The notes beneath the pieces were generated by a model. That model made no database searches. It saw only the letters and a program-made list of their open reading frames with translations, and was not told where the DNA came from. A stretch of 12,733 nucleotides of DNA from Pirellulales bacterium (lineage in GTDB: Bacteria > Planctomycetota > Planctomycetia > Pirellulales > JAICIG01): the NCBI GenBank assembly GCA_025924495.1, contig JAICIG010000226.1:1-12733 (forward strand), written 5' to 3'. A program made the translations under genes and the position numbers. Positions 1 to 6,103 of this stretch are shown here, piece by piece; positions within the stretch are counted from its first letter, which is position 1; each line of letters begins with the position of its first letter.

Positions 1-24
1 AAGGTCTCCTCCGCAAACCGCTGA

Positions 25-798
25 ATGCCGAATCATCCACAAACCCTTTCGACAGACGGACCTCGCTGGTGGCTGTTAGTCGATAACCGGACCGACGGCC
101 CTCACAGTCGGGCCTACCTGATCGCCTGCTTACAGGCTGGGCAGATTGGCGCCGACTTGCTCGCCTGCCCAGACGGGGCGCAGGAGTGGCGGCCAATCGC
201 AGCCTGGCCGCAGCTCGCGGCCGGCTTGTCAGGCATCGCTCCGCCCTCGTATACCGGGCCGCCCGCCTTGCCTTCCGGCGCCCATTCACTCAGGGCGGCT
301 GACAGCGGCGTGCTGACAAACCAGCGATTGCCGCCGATGGCCAACTGGATCTGCAGCTATTGCATTGCCGTCTCTCCGGTGCTGTGGCTCATCCAGAACA
401 TGTCATGCTGCGTGACGGGCCTCACTTTCCATGAGAATTCGGAGTTCCTGTGGTTGGAGATCCTGCTCCAGGCGATCTGCGGTGTAATTAGCCTTGCTGT
501 AGCGATAACTCTGGCGATCGGCGGCTTGCGTTTGCGCGACCTGAAACGGTCAGGGATTCGGCTCGTGACGACGGCGATCTGGCTGGCGCTCGCCGCGGGC
601 GCCGTAAGTTTGATCGCATGGGTCCTTCTTATCACGATCGCCTCCATGAGCGAAGCCGATCAGTTTGCCGAGCAGAATACGGCGGCGGAGATCATCGCCT
701 TCGGCCTGTTCGTCGTTGGAATCTGCGAATTGGCGTTCATGCTCGTATCGCTGGTCTGGTTGAATCGCAATAAGAACAAACTGGGGCTCCTCTCATGA
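25..798 (+). CDS. GYF_2 (DUF4339)-domain membrane protein, function unknown
   Basis: A 257-residue protein. Residues 14-62 fit the GYF_2 pattern of an aromatic start (RWWLLVDNR), the DGP turn at 24-26, a helix with ALxxGxI-like spacing (CLQAGQIGADLL) and a closing W-R-P (EWRPIAAW, 55-61). After a Pro/Ala-rich linker (66-105) come about four hydrophobic segments: roughly 112-126, 143-167, 180-206 and 222-246. In this family the GYF_2 fold is thought to bind proline-rich or partner peptides, and here it would face the cytoplasm on a membrane anchor. The start at 25 is needed to keep the domain intact, but no clear Shine-Dalgarno site lies within 15 bases upstream, so the exact start is uncertain. 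The upstream neighbour is outside the window, and the next gene on this strand is over 400 bases away. Domain assignment is fairly safe; the biological role is unknown. Confidence 0.8.
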   Translation: MPNHPQTLSTDGPRWWLLVDNRTDGPHSRAYLIACLQAGQIGADLLACPDGAQEWRPIAAWPQLAAGLSGIAPPSYTGPPALPSGAHSLRAADSGVLTNQRLPPMANWICSYCIAVSPVLWLIQNMSCCVTGLTFHENSEFLWLEILLQAICGVISLAVAITLAIGGLRLRDLKRSGIRLVTTAIWLALAAGAVSLIAWVLLITIASMSEADQFAEQNTAAEIIAFGLFVVGICELAFMLVSLVWLNRNKNKLGLLS

Positions 799-1097
799 GC
801 CGGGCTTCCGTATTGGGCTTCTGCTGGGGCGTGTAACGAGTCTCTTAAGGAGTGACAGGCCGGCGATTCATAATCGGTGCTTATCGGCCGCACGACGTCC
901 GACGATGCACCGTCGTCGCACTGGCTACTTTCATGCGGCTCCCAGTTCAATCGCTGGCTTCTGGCGAATGATCGAGCAGAACACATGCGTGTCCGATACG
1001 TCGTCGCAGTTTTCCCGGATTTGCAGCTCGGCTGACATGCCGATAATGTTTGACGTTTGACTGACCAATGCCAAACGGCATCTGGTTTCGAATTTTC
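799..1097. other. Intergenic region, no gene recognised
   Basis: No frame here gives a recognisable protein, and the minus-strand open frames lack domain signatures. The only visible structure is short imperfect inverted repeats, such as CGACG/CGTCG around 900-916. It contains no T-tract terminator for the preceding gene. Confidence 0.5.
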
Positions 1098-1125
1098 TTG
1101 CATTCCGCTAGGACGATGATAAATT
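1098..1125 (+). promoter_or_regulatory. Possible promoter for the cold-shock gene and its leader
   Basis: TTGCAT (1098-1103) and TAAATT (1120-1125) are 16 bases apart and resemble -35 and -10 boxes, with 3/6 and 4/6 matches to the sigma-70 consensus. Initiation would fall near 1131-1133, at or just inside the first leader hairpin. The match is modest; the position next to the leader is the main argument. Confidence 0.35.
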
Positions 1126-1128
1126 CAA

Positions 1129-1150
1129 TTGGTCGGGGCAACCCGACCAA
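1129..1150 (+). promoter_or_regulatory. Leader hairpin 1 of the cold-shock gene, GCAA tetraloop
   Basis: TTGGTCGGG (1129-1137) and CCCGACCAA (1142-1150) are perfect complements separated by GCAA, a GNRA-type tetraloop. This gives a 9-bp stem. Its 3' arm (AACCCGAC, 1140-1147) is also complementary to the 3' arm of the following terminator (GTCGGGTT, 1184-1191), so the two structures could exchange partners. Confidence 0.75.
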
Positions 1151-1152
1151 CG

Positions 1153-1195
1153 CCCGATGCGAGATGACCTGCCCCCATCTTGCGTCGGGTTTTTT
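1153..1195 (+). terminator. Intrinsic terminator inside the cold-shock leader
   Basis: CCCGATGCGAGATG (1153-1166) pairs with CATCTTGCGTCGGG (1176-1189) to give a 14-bp stem with two G-U wobbles and a 9-base loop. Six T residues (1190-1195) follow immediately. This is a textbook rho-independent terminator on the plus strand. No gene ends just upstream; the nearest plus-strand stop codon is about 350 bases away. It therefore either ends a short RNA starting near 1131 or acts as an attenuator for the gene starting at 1221. Confidence 0.8.
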
Positions 1196-1204
1196 CATGC
1201 CATC

Positions 1205-1209
1205 AGGAG
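1205..1209 (+). promoter_or_regulatory. Ribosome binding site deciding the cold-shock start
   Basis: AGGAG lies 11 bases upstream of the ATG at 1221. It selects that ATG over the in-frame upstream ATG at 1068, which would translate straight through both leader hairpins. Confidence 0.65.
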
Positions 1210-1220
1210 CCGCCGCAAAA

Positions 1221-1430
1221 ATGCCGACAGGAAAAATCAAAAAGATCGTCACCGACAAGGGCTTTGGCTTCATCTCAGCTGACGACGGCAAGGAGGTCTT
1301 CTTCCACCATTCAGCCGTCGCCGATCGCCAGTTCGACAACCTCTCGGAAGGGCAGAAGGTGGAGTTCGCCATTGAAGCAGGCGGCGATAAGGGCAAAGGA
1401 CCGAGAGCGAGTTCGGTGCAGCCGCTTTGA
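1221..1430 (+). CDS. Cold-shock domain protein (CspA family)
   Basis: A 69-residue single cold-shock domain of the usual family length. RNP1 is KGFGFI (13-18) and RNP2 is VFFHH (26-30), the aromatic patches that bind single-stranded RNA or DNA. MPTGKIKKI at the start and GPRASSVQPL at the end are typical of the fold's first and last strands. Such proteins act in the cytoplasm as nucleic-acid chaperones. E. coli CspA, CspC and CspE are known to melt RNA hairpins and antiterminate. The gene stands alone, directly behind a leader with a terminator between 1153 and 1195, so read-through of that terminator, or a second promoter inside it, is needed for expression. Whether it responds to cold cannot be read from the sequence; many CspA relatives do not. 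Confidence 0.93.
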   Translation: MPTGKIKKIVTDKGFGFISADDGKEVFFHHSAVADRQFDNLSEGQKVEFAIEAGGDKGKGPRASSVQPL

Positions 1431-1572
1431 GCGTATCGATGTCAGCGGGTCTTTCTCTCCGCGGGCGGTTCACGAAACATCAGACCGCAGGCAACGAGCG
1501 AATTATGGCGGCATCGAATGAGCGACGAATAGCGCGCTCGTCGGAAAGAAACGCCCATAGGGCTGCCAATAA

Positions 1573-1601
1573 TAAAAAAAGCCGCTTCTTGGAGGGCGGC
1601 T
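1573..1601 (-). terminator. Intrinsic terminator of the small minus-strand gene
   Basis: Read on the minus strand, AGCCGC (1601-1596) and GCGGCT (1585-1580) form a 6-bp GC-rich stem with a 10-base loop, followed by a run of T residues (1580-1574). It lies 24 bases after the minus-strand stop codon at 1625-1627. This placement supports the broken gene there having been a real transcription unit. Confidence 0.75.
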
Positions 1602-1624
1602 GGGGAGCGACCGGCGACCGAAAG

Positions 1625-1874
1625 TTACTGCACTTCCTTGGCGACCTTGAGGATTTGCAGCAAGCGCAAGAGCTCTGTCCAATCCGCCAATCGAGTTGAC
1701 GAACTCAGCCGCTTTGCGAATCTCGCTGACGCTGATTTGCTCGTTCGCAGGCTGCTGCGATTTCGCTCCCCCGGCTCGTGCGGTCTTTTTTGGCGGGCGG
1801 CGTTTCCCTCTTAGCTTCGCTTTCCGTGACGCCCGGCGCAGTGTCGTCCGCGCCGTAGCTGATTTCGTCCTCGA
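1625..1874 (-). pseudogene. Frameshifted small basic protein, possibly DNA-binding
   Basis: Two minus-strand frames together give a plausible protein. The first, open from 1874, has a basic K/R/P-rich part (KLRGKRRPPKKTARAGGAK) followed by a helical part (SEIRKAAEFVNSIGGLDRAL). The second ends LLQILKVAKEVQ and the stop at 1625-1627. Removing one base near 1660-1662 joins them as GLDRALALLQILKVAKEVQ, a smooth amphipathic helix. The overall plan, a basic AT-hook-like tail plus a short helical segment with a V-GG-L-A pattern, resembles small basic hypothetical proteins I associate with planctomycetes; this is from memory. The first frame has no ATG, GTG or TTG, so the true start lies further upstream and probably across a second indel near 1800-1875. 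The intact terminator 24 bases downstream supports a former or sequencing-broken gene. Function unknown. Confidence 0.5.
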
Positions 1875-1877
1875 TTA

Positions 1878-2796
1878 CGGTGATTCCTGCTGCGCCGCCG
1901 ATTGCCCGCAGCTGGGCGGATGCTCCAATCGGGCGCCGAACTTCGGGTCGATGAGAGAAGGCGGCTGGTCGCCGAGTTCGAAGCCAGCCCGCTCCGGACG
2001 TGGTGTCCAGCCGATTTGCGCGCGGCGCCGGCTCCATTTGCATACTACGAGTCATGGATGCACCGATCTGCCCGCAAGGCTTTCTTGACGCTCGAGAACC
2101 GCCGGGCGGAGCCGGAAACATCCAGCAACCGAAAAGCCCAGCGGCGGCCTGGAGATTTCGCCTTCACGACATAAATTGTCAATTGGCGTTCGTGCAGTTT
2201 CCTACGCGGGTGCGCCGGACCTCCGCGCGCAAGGACGGCGGAGGAACGGCAGCTCTTGACGATCGGAGTTGGAGCAGTGTGCGGGGCCACGCTCGGGAAT
2301 GGATTGCTCTTCCTCTGCCCATTTAAGCCGTGCTAGCGGCAGACATTTTGCGAAGTGGCACAGCCATTGGTCAGAACAATCCCGGACCACTTTTCGCCCA
2401 CGCCAGCGTATCGTTTGGCGTAGCCGCGAAGCTCAAGCCGCTTGGGGCAGCGAGGACGTTCGTGGTTGATGGCCCTCGGCAGGGTGTGTGGGGCCTGTGC
2501 CGACGTCGAATCGCGCGGCTGGCCAGGATCTAACCAGCGACAGCAGACAGTCTGATCGAGCGCAAGTCAGTTTGCAACGATTGTCAGCGGGGGCATGCAC
2601 GCCGTGCTCGCAGTCGCGATCGGATAACCGCGACGTTCGTCCCATAGCGCACGCCTCCACCACAGGAGAGTTCTCGCCAACTAAGTTCGGCTGCTTGCGG
2701 CAGTCCGCGGCAAGCAAGGCTGGTCTGGGATTTGCATCGTTGTGCAATACACGATTCAACTCCCAGCGCGCTGCTTGCAGAAAAGGGGTCTCCACC
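1878..2796. other. Long region with no recognisable intact gene
   Basis: About 900 bases in which every open frame is short and lacks clear domain signatures. Fragments with some protein-like character are a minus-strand stretch at about 2048-2190 (LTIYVVKAKSPGRRWAFRLL) and a plus-strand stretch at about 1920-2050 (ERRRLVAEFEASPLRTW). Neither has a convincing start, ribosome binding site or full domain. With a broken gene on each side, it reads like decayed coding DNA, but I cannot name an ancestor. Confidence 0.4.
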
Positions 2797-3317
2797 ATGC
2801 ATGCTCGCATTTCTTCGCGGACTGTCCGCCACAGCCAGCTGCCGCGTCCCGAGCCCGTTCCGCTCGTTTCCGAGGCCGATTTGATCAACCCGCTGTTGCG
2901 CGTGGCGGACATCATGAACACGAGTGCGGCAACATGCAACGCTTCAACGCCGCTCGTCGAAGCACTAAGAGTCTTGCGGCAGAGCGACACGGCGCAGTTC
3001 CGGTCGTCGAACGAGGGCGGCCTCTCGGCTTTTTCACCGATCATGGCGTGATAGCCGTGCTCTATGACCGGCCTGGCGATTGGGACCTTTTGATGGTCGG
3101 CGACGTACTGGATCCGGGACCGAAGCCTGCTGCCGCCGGTGATCGGCTCGACGTGATCTTCGAGCGCTTTCATCGCGCCGGCATGCTGGTGGCAGATGGG
3201 GACGGTAACTTCATCGGGATGGTTGGCTGGCGGGATCTGCTAGGCCACATTTCAGAGCGAGGGCTCGGCCGCCTGGCTTGGCGCCTATTGGGGCGAAAGT
3301 GCGCCGTAAGAGGGTGA
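2797..3317 (+). pseudogene. CBS-domain-pair protein gene with a single frameshift
   Basis: The ATG at 2797 has AAGGGG eight bases upstream and opens a frame reading RVADIMNTS...PLVEALRVLRQSD, the first half of a CBS domain. That frame then runs into nonsense and stops at 3049-3051. The continuation AVPVVERGRPLGFFTDHGV is in another frame, which carries on through a second CBS repeat (MVGDVLDPGPKPAAAGDRLD to GMVGWRDLLGHI) to the stop at 3315-3317. Adding one base at the GG at 2991-2992 restores SDTGAVPVVERG and a protein of about 173 residues. CBS pairs bind adenine nucleotides and regulate partners; stand-alone pairs like this have no fixed role. The cause may be a real deletion or a homopolymer sequencing error. 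Clean continuity on both sides of one point argues for a recent event. No slippery heptamer is visible, so programmed frameshifting is unlikely. Confidence 0.75.
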
Positions 3318-3379
3318 GTGTCCGGCCATCGTGGTTCCGCAACGCATGGCAGCGCCAAACATCTCGTCTCAATGTGGAC

Positions 3380-3408
3380 TTGCCTGTCGTGGCGAAAAAA
3401 CATTTAAG
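3380..3408 (+). promoter_or_regulatory. Weak candidate promoter for the cytochrome b / molybdopterin gene
   Basis: TTGCCT (3380-3385) and TTTAAG (3403-3408) each match 4 of 6 sigma-70 positions, with a 17-base spacer. The pair ends 30 bases before the ATG at 3439. It is the best pair in the gap after the CBS gene but remains a weak match. Confidence 0.25.
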
Positions 3409-3438
3409 GCTTACCGAGTTTCATAAGGACGGCGAGTT

Positions 3439-4956
3439 ATGGATCTGGGGTTTCCTTTAGGCATCCGCCTCACGCACTGGTTCAATCTGCTGTTTGTCAC
3501 TTTATTGCTGCGTAGCGGGCTGGCAATCCTGGCCGCGCATCCAAAACTGTATTGGAACATTCACGCCTGGCCCGGCTCGGAGTGGCTGAGGCTGACTCGC
3601 AAAGAGATGCCCAGCGATCGAATGTGGTGCTCGACCGATGAAGAGTCGAAGTGGCCGGGGTGGCTCGCGCTACCCGGCGGGGAGTCGCTCGGCCTGGGGC
3701 GGTATTGGCATTTCGGCTCCGCCCTGTTGTGGCTGATTTGCGGGGCTTGTTATCTCGGCGTGCTGTTTTCGTCGGATCAATGGCGTCGGCTCGTGCCCAC
3801 CTCGTGGGAAGTCTTTCCCTGCGCGTGGCGAACTCTCGTGGCCTATGTGCAACTCAAAGCGCCCGACCCGCATCCGCCGTTCAACTACGACGATTCGCTG
3901 CCGTTCAATTCGCTGCAGCAACTCGCCTACTTCAGCGTGATCTTTCTGCTGACGCCGTTTCAAATCGTCACAGGCTTGGCTCAGTCACCTTCGCTGCTGG
4001 GAAGATTCCCATGGTTCGAACGCTTGTTCGGCAACCGCCAGGCGGCCCGCAGCTTGCATTTTCTCGGACTGGCATCGTTCGTGGTCTTTATTGTCATTCA
4101 TCTCGTGATGGTCTTTTGGCACGACTTTGCCGAGGAAATGGACAAGATGGCCCTCGGACGCATCAGGACCGACGGTTCGTTATTGGGCATTGAAGTGGGC
4201 TCGGCAATTATCGTCGGCCTCGTCTTGCTGCATGTCGCGGCGAGCTTTCTTTCCCGCCATTTCCCGCACGGGACGCACGTGGCGCTGTCGGCCATCAGCG
4301 GCCCGATCCGGCGGCTGGCGCTGCACCGACTCTACTCGGTGCAGGAGTACCCGGAGGATAAGACGTCCCCCTACTTCCGCACCAACGGCTATCCGCCCAT
4401 CTCCGCGTATCCACAAGCGAAAGGCGAAGACGACACTTACGAGCGTTTGCTGAGCAATCAATTTGTCGAGTATCGGCTCGAAGTGCGCGGGTTGGTCGAG
4501 CGGCCGCTCGGGCTATCGTTAGACGACCTGCGGGCTTTGCCGAAGCAGGAGCAGACGACGTTGCACCACTGCATTCAAGGTTGGACGTCGATTGGCCGCT
4601 GGGGCGGAGTGCGGATTGAAGAAGTGCTGCGAAAATGCCAGCCGCTGCGCGAAGCGCGATACCTCGTGTTTCATTCGTTCGGCGTCCACGAAAAGAGCGG
4701 CAAGCCCTACTATGAGTGCGTCGATATTCGCATCGGCCGGCAACCGCAATCGATTCTTGCCTATGAACTCAACGGCGTTCCGCTGCCGATTCAGCACGGG
4801 GCGCCGTTGCGGCCGCGGTTCGAAACGAAACTGGGCTTCAAGATGGTGAAGTTTCTGCGCGCCATCGAAGTCGTCGACGACTATCGTCATGTGGGCGGCG
4901 GCATGGGAGGCGTCCGTGAGGATCTACAGCATTATGATTTGGGCGCCGAGATTTGA
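3439..4956 (+). CDS. Membrane cytochrome b fused to a sulfite-oxidase-type molybdopterin oxidoreductase
   Basis: A 505-residue two-part protein. Residues 1-275 form a b-type cytochrome membrane domain with about five spans (15-33, 91-111, 162-181, 205-227, 249-270). Candidate heme-ligand histidines are H13 (RLTHWFN), H91 (RYWHFGS), H207 (RSLHFLG) and H221 (VIHLVMV). Residues about 335-485 form an oxidoreductase molybdopterin-binding domain. TTLHHCIQGWTSIGRWGGV places the molybdenum-ligating cysteine at C378, and GAPLRPRFETKLGFKMVKFL matches the family's second conserved block. In the two-gene MsrPQ (YedYZ) system the heme membrane subunit feeds electrons to a separate periplasmic molybdoenzyme; here both are one chain in the order heme, then molybdenum. 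The substrate is unknown. AAGGA lies 9 bases before the ATG. An odd number of spans with a cytoplasmic N-terminus would put the catalytic domain outside, yet no twin-arginine motif is present. No MoCo synthesis genes lie nearby. Confidence 0.88.
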   Translation: MDLGFPLGIRLTHWFNLLFVTLLLRSGLAILAAHPKLYWNIHAWPGSEWLRLTRKEMPSDRMWCSTDEESKWPGWLALPGGESLGLGRYWHFGSALLWLICGACYLGVLFSSDQWRRLVPTSWEVFPCAWRTLVAYVQLKAPDPHPPFNYDDSLPFNSLQQLAYFSVIFLLTPFQIVTGLAQSPSLLGRFPWFERLFGNRQAARSLHFLGLASFVVFIVIHLVMVFWHDFAEEMDKMALGRIRTDGSLLGIEVGSAIIVGLVLLHVAASFLSRHFPHGTHVALSAISGPIRRLALHRLYSVQEYPEDKTSPYFRTNGYPPISAYPQAKGEDDTYERLLSNQFVEYRLEVRGLVERPLGLSLDDLRALPKQEQTTLHHCIQGWTSIGRWGGVRIEEVLRKCQPLREARYLVFHSFGVHEKSGKPYYECVDIRIGRQPQSILAYELNGVPLPIQHGAPLRPRFETKLGFKMVKFLRAIEVVDDYRHVGGGMGGVREDLQHYDLGAEI

Positions 4957-4977
4957 GCGGTCGCGGAAGCTGACCGC
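4957..4977 (+). other. Hairpin after the molybdopterin gene stop codon
   Basis: GCGGTC (4957-4962) and GACCGC (4972-4977) form a 6-bp stem with a 9-base loop immediately after the TGA at 4954-4956. There is no T-tract, so it is not a standard intrinsic terminator. It may protect the 3' end of the message. Confidence 0.4.
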
Positions 4978-5389
4978 GCAAAGTGCCATTTGAGGAATTG
5001 GCGACCGTGCCACTCCCGCGCAATCAGGTATTTCAATCAGCCATCGACACGCGCCAGGTAGCGGGCTTTGGCATTCGCCAGAGCCGGCTATCGCTTGCAC
5101 GCGGCAGCCGAGGGCTGTTCCGACGCGGACGTCGCGCACCAGGCGCCGCGCGGCATCGACGACGCGGCCGGCGAACTCGTGGACACGGATCTTGGTACGC
5201 CGCAGATCCGTCACCAGCGGTCGGCTGTTCGTCACGACGACCAGGCTAGCGGCGCCAATGGACGGTTGGGCAGATTTGAGAGCGGAAGCAGTGAACCGAC
5301 GAAGCGGGCGCGCGCTGCCGGAAAGCATGAAACACGTGCATCTACCTATCAGGCAAACGCTGCGCGAAATTGAAGTAATCTGCGCCGAG
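4978..5389. other. Intergenic region, no gene recognised
   Basis: A minus-strand reading frame around 5120-5260 (LVVVTNSRPLVTDLRRTKIR, then AGRVVDAARRLVRDV) has a protein-like composition and G/C-rich third codon positions. It has no recognisable domain, clear start or ribosome binding site. It may be a remnant downstream of the receiver gene on the same strand, or chance. Confidence 0.4.
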
Positions 5390-5797
5390 CTAGCCGCCGG
5401 ACATTTCCCGTTCCATCTGGGCCACGACGCGCTGCCGCTCAGCAATCGTTCTTGATTTGAGCCTCGCTTCTATTCTCCGCAAGATACCGGCCAATTCGTT
5501 GGGCCGGTAGGGTCTGGCGAGAAACTCCTCAAAGCCTGCATCAATGGCCGCCTGACGCTGGCTACCGTCCATATAACCTGTGAGACCAACTAACGGCGTT
5601 TTGTGGCCATGTTCTCTGAGTTGTCTAGCCAACTCAGTTCCATTCAATTGAGTCAGATCGACAAGCAGCATGTCCGGGTTTATCGCATGCGCTTTCTTTA
5701 GCGCCGTCGCGATCGACGAGGCGGACAGAGGCAAGTGGCCCAAGTGCCGCACCAGGTCAGATGTTTGCTCCCCGTTTTCAACAATCAAGACTTTCAT
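5390..5797 (-). CDS. Stand-alone response-regulator receiver protein with an altered active site
   Basis: A 135-residue protein that is almost entirely one receiver (REC) domain with a helical tail. MKVLIVENGEQ forms strand 1, LLVDLTQLNGTEL carries the likely phospho-acceptor D47, GLTGY gives T73, and EFLARPYRP is the usual FL-x-KP loop. Two key positions differ from the norm. The acidic pair that binds Mg2+ is E7-N8 instead of D/E-D, and the conserved lysine is R95. The spacing from T73 to R95 (22) equals that of T87 to K109 in CheY. No output domain and no histidine kinase is nearby, so it is an orphan that may work through protein-protein contact or without phosphorylation. I chose the ATG at 5797; a TTG eight codons upstream (5821) is in frame but adds a non-family sequence. 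Only a weak GAAAG-like site precedes the ATG. Confidence 0.85.
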   Translation of the reverse strand: MKVLIVENGEQTSDLVRHLGHLPLSASSIATALKKAHAINPDMLLVDLTQLNGTELARQLREHGHKTPLVGLTGYMDGSQRQAAIDAGFEEFLARPYRPNELAGILRRIEARLKSRTIAERQRVVAQMEREMSGG

Positions 5798-5920
5798 GAC
5801 ATTGATCTTTCGGCTGGACAATCGTTGGGCATGACACGCACAGGATTTGGCGAAGTCGCGCCTCTTTCGGGCAATGCTCAGGGCGAATAATACCGATACT
5901 ATCAGCGGTTGCTTTAATTA

Positions 5921-5957
5921 CCGCCCCTCTGTCTCCAGTAAGTCCGCTGAGGGGTGG
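5921..5957. other. Unassigned hairpin upstream of the receiver gene
   Basis: CCGCCCCTC (5921-5929) pairs with GAGGGGTGG (5949-5957) over 9 bp, including one G-U wobble, with a 19-base loop. No T-tract follows on either strand. It lies about 125 bases upstream of the receiver gene's start, on its 5' side, and could be a regulatory RNA element or protein-binding inverted repeat. Confidence 0.4.
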
Positions 5958-5970
5958 CAATACGCACTGT

Positions 5971-6020
5971 GCCGCCGCACGCGCCGCCCTTGCCATCATT
6001 CGGCTGGGGCGGCGGCTTTT
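5971..6020 (+). terminator. GC-rich hairpin with TTTT, possible plus-strand terminator
   Basis: GCCGCCGC (5971-5978) can pair with GCGGCGGC (6009-6016), or alternatively CGCCGCCC (5982-5989) with GGGCGGCG (6007-6014). TTTT follows at 6017-6020. The orientation fits termination of plus-strand transcripts, but no plus-strand gene precedes it closely and the T-run is short. Confidence 0.35.
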
Positions 6021-6040
6021 CCGGGCAGAGCTGAGCACAA

Positions 6041-6082
6041 TAGAAACGCCCGCGTGAGCGGAGCGGTAACCCTACGCGGGCG
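6041..6082 (-). terminator. Terminator downstream of the BON-domain gene
   Basis: On the minus strand CGCCCGCGT (6082-6074) pairs perfectly with ACGCGGGCG (6055-6047) across an 18-base loop, followed by TTTCTA (6046-6041). It starts about 20 bases after the BON gene's stop codon. The T-tract is interrupted and the loop is long, so efficiency is uncertain, but the position fits well. Confidence 0.6.
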
Positions 6083-6103
6083 CTTCAACGTCGGGCCGTG
6101 GCG

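Larger units (their letters stand above)
5798..6103. other. Intergenic region rich in hairpins
   Basis: This gap between two minus-strand genes shows no recognisable protein. It holds three GC-rich inverted repeats, listed separately (5921-5957, 5971-6020 and 6041-6082). Confidence 0.5.

Noticed and set aside
1068..1220. An N-terminal extension of the cold-shock protein from the ATG at 1068
   Set aside because: It would translate through two strong hairpins and adds sequence foreign to the family; AGGAG sits at the right place for the ATG at 1221.
1920..2060. Possible decayed IS66-type accessory protein (ERRRLVAEFEASPL resembles the start of such helices)
   Set aside because: The resemblance covers about 15 residues. 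No downstream transposase, no terminal inverted repeats and no target duplication are visible.
2960..3010. Programmed ribosomal frameshift in the CBS gene
   Set aside because: No slippery heptamer or run of identical bases suited to slippage precedes the junction, and CBS proteins are not known to use one; a one-base indel is simpler.
2433..3173. A 246-codon open frame on the minus strand
   Set aside because: It overlaps the CBS gene antiparallel, has no domain pattern and reads as a codon-complement shadow.
5120..5260. A minus-strand gene after the receiver gene (LVVVTNSRPLVTDLRRTKIR region)
   Set aside because: Composition is coding-like but there is no recognisable domain, no ribosome binding site and no sensible end; reported only as intergenic.
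5798..6038. A minus-strand frame upstream of the receiver gene (LTGDRGAVIKATADSIGIIR)
   Set aside because: It overlaps the hairpin-rich gap and the receiver start, with no family match or ribosome binding site.
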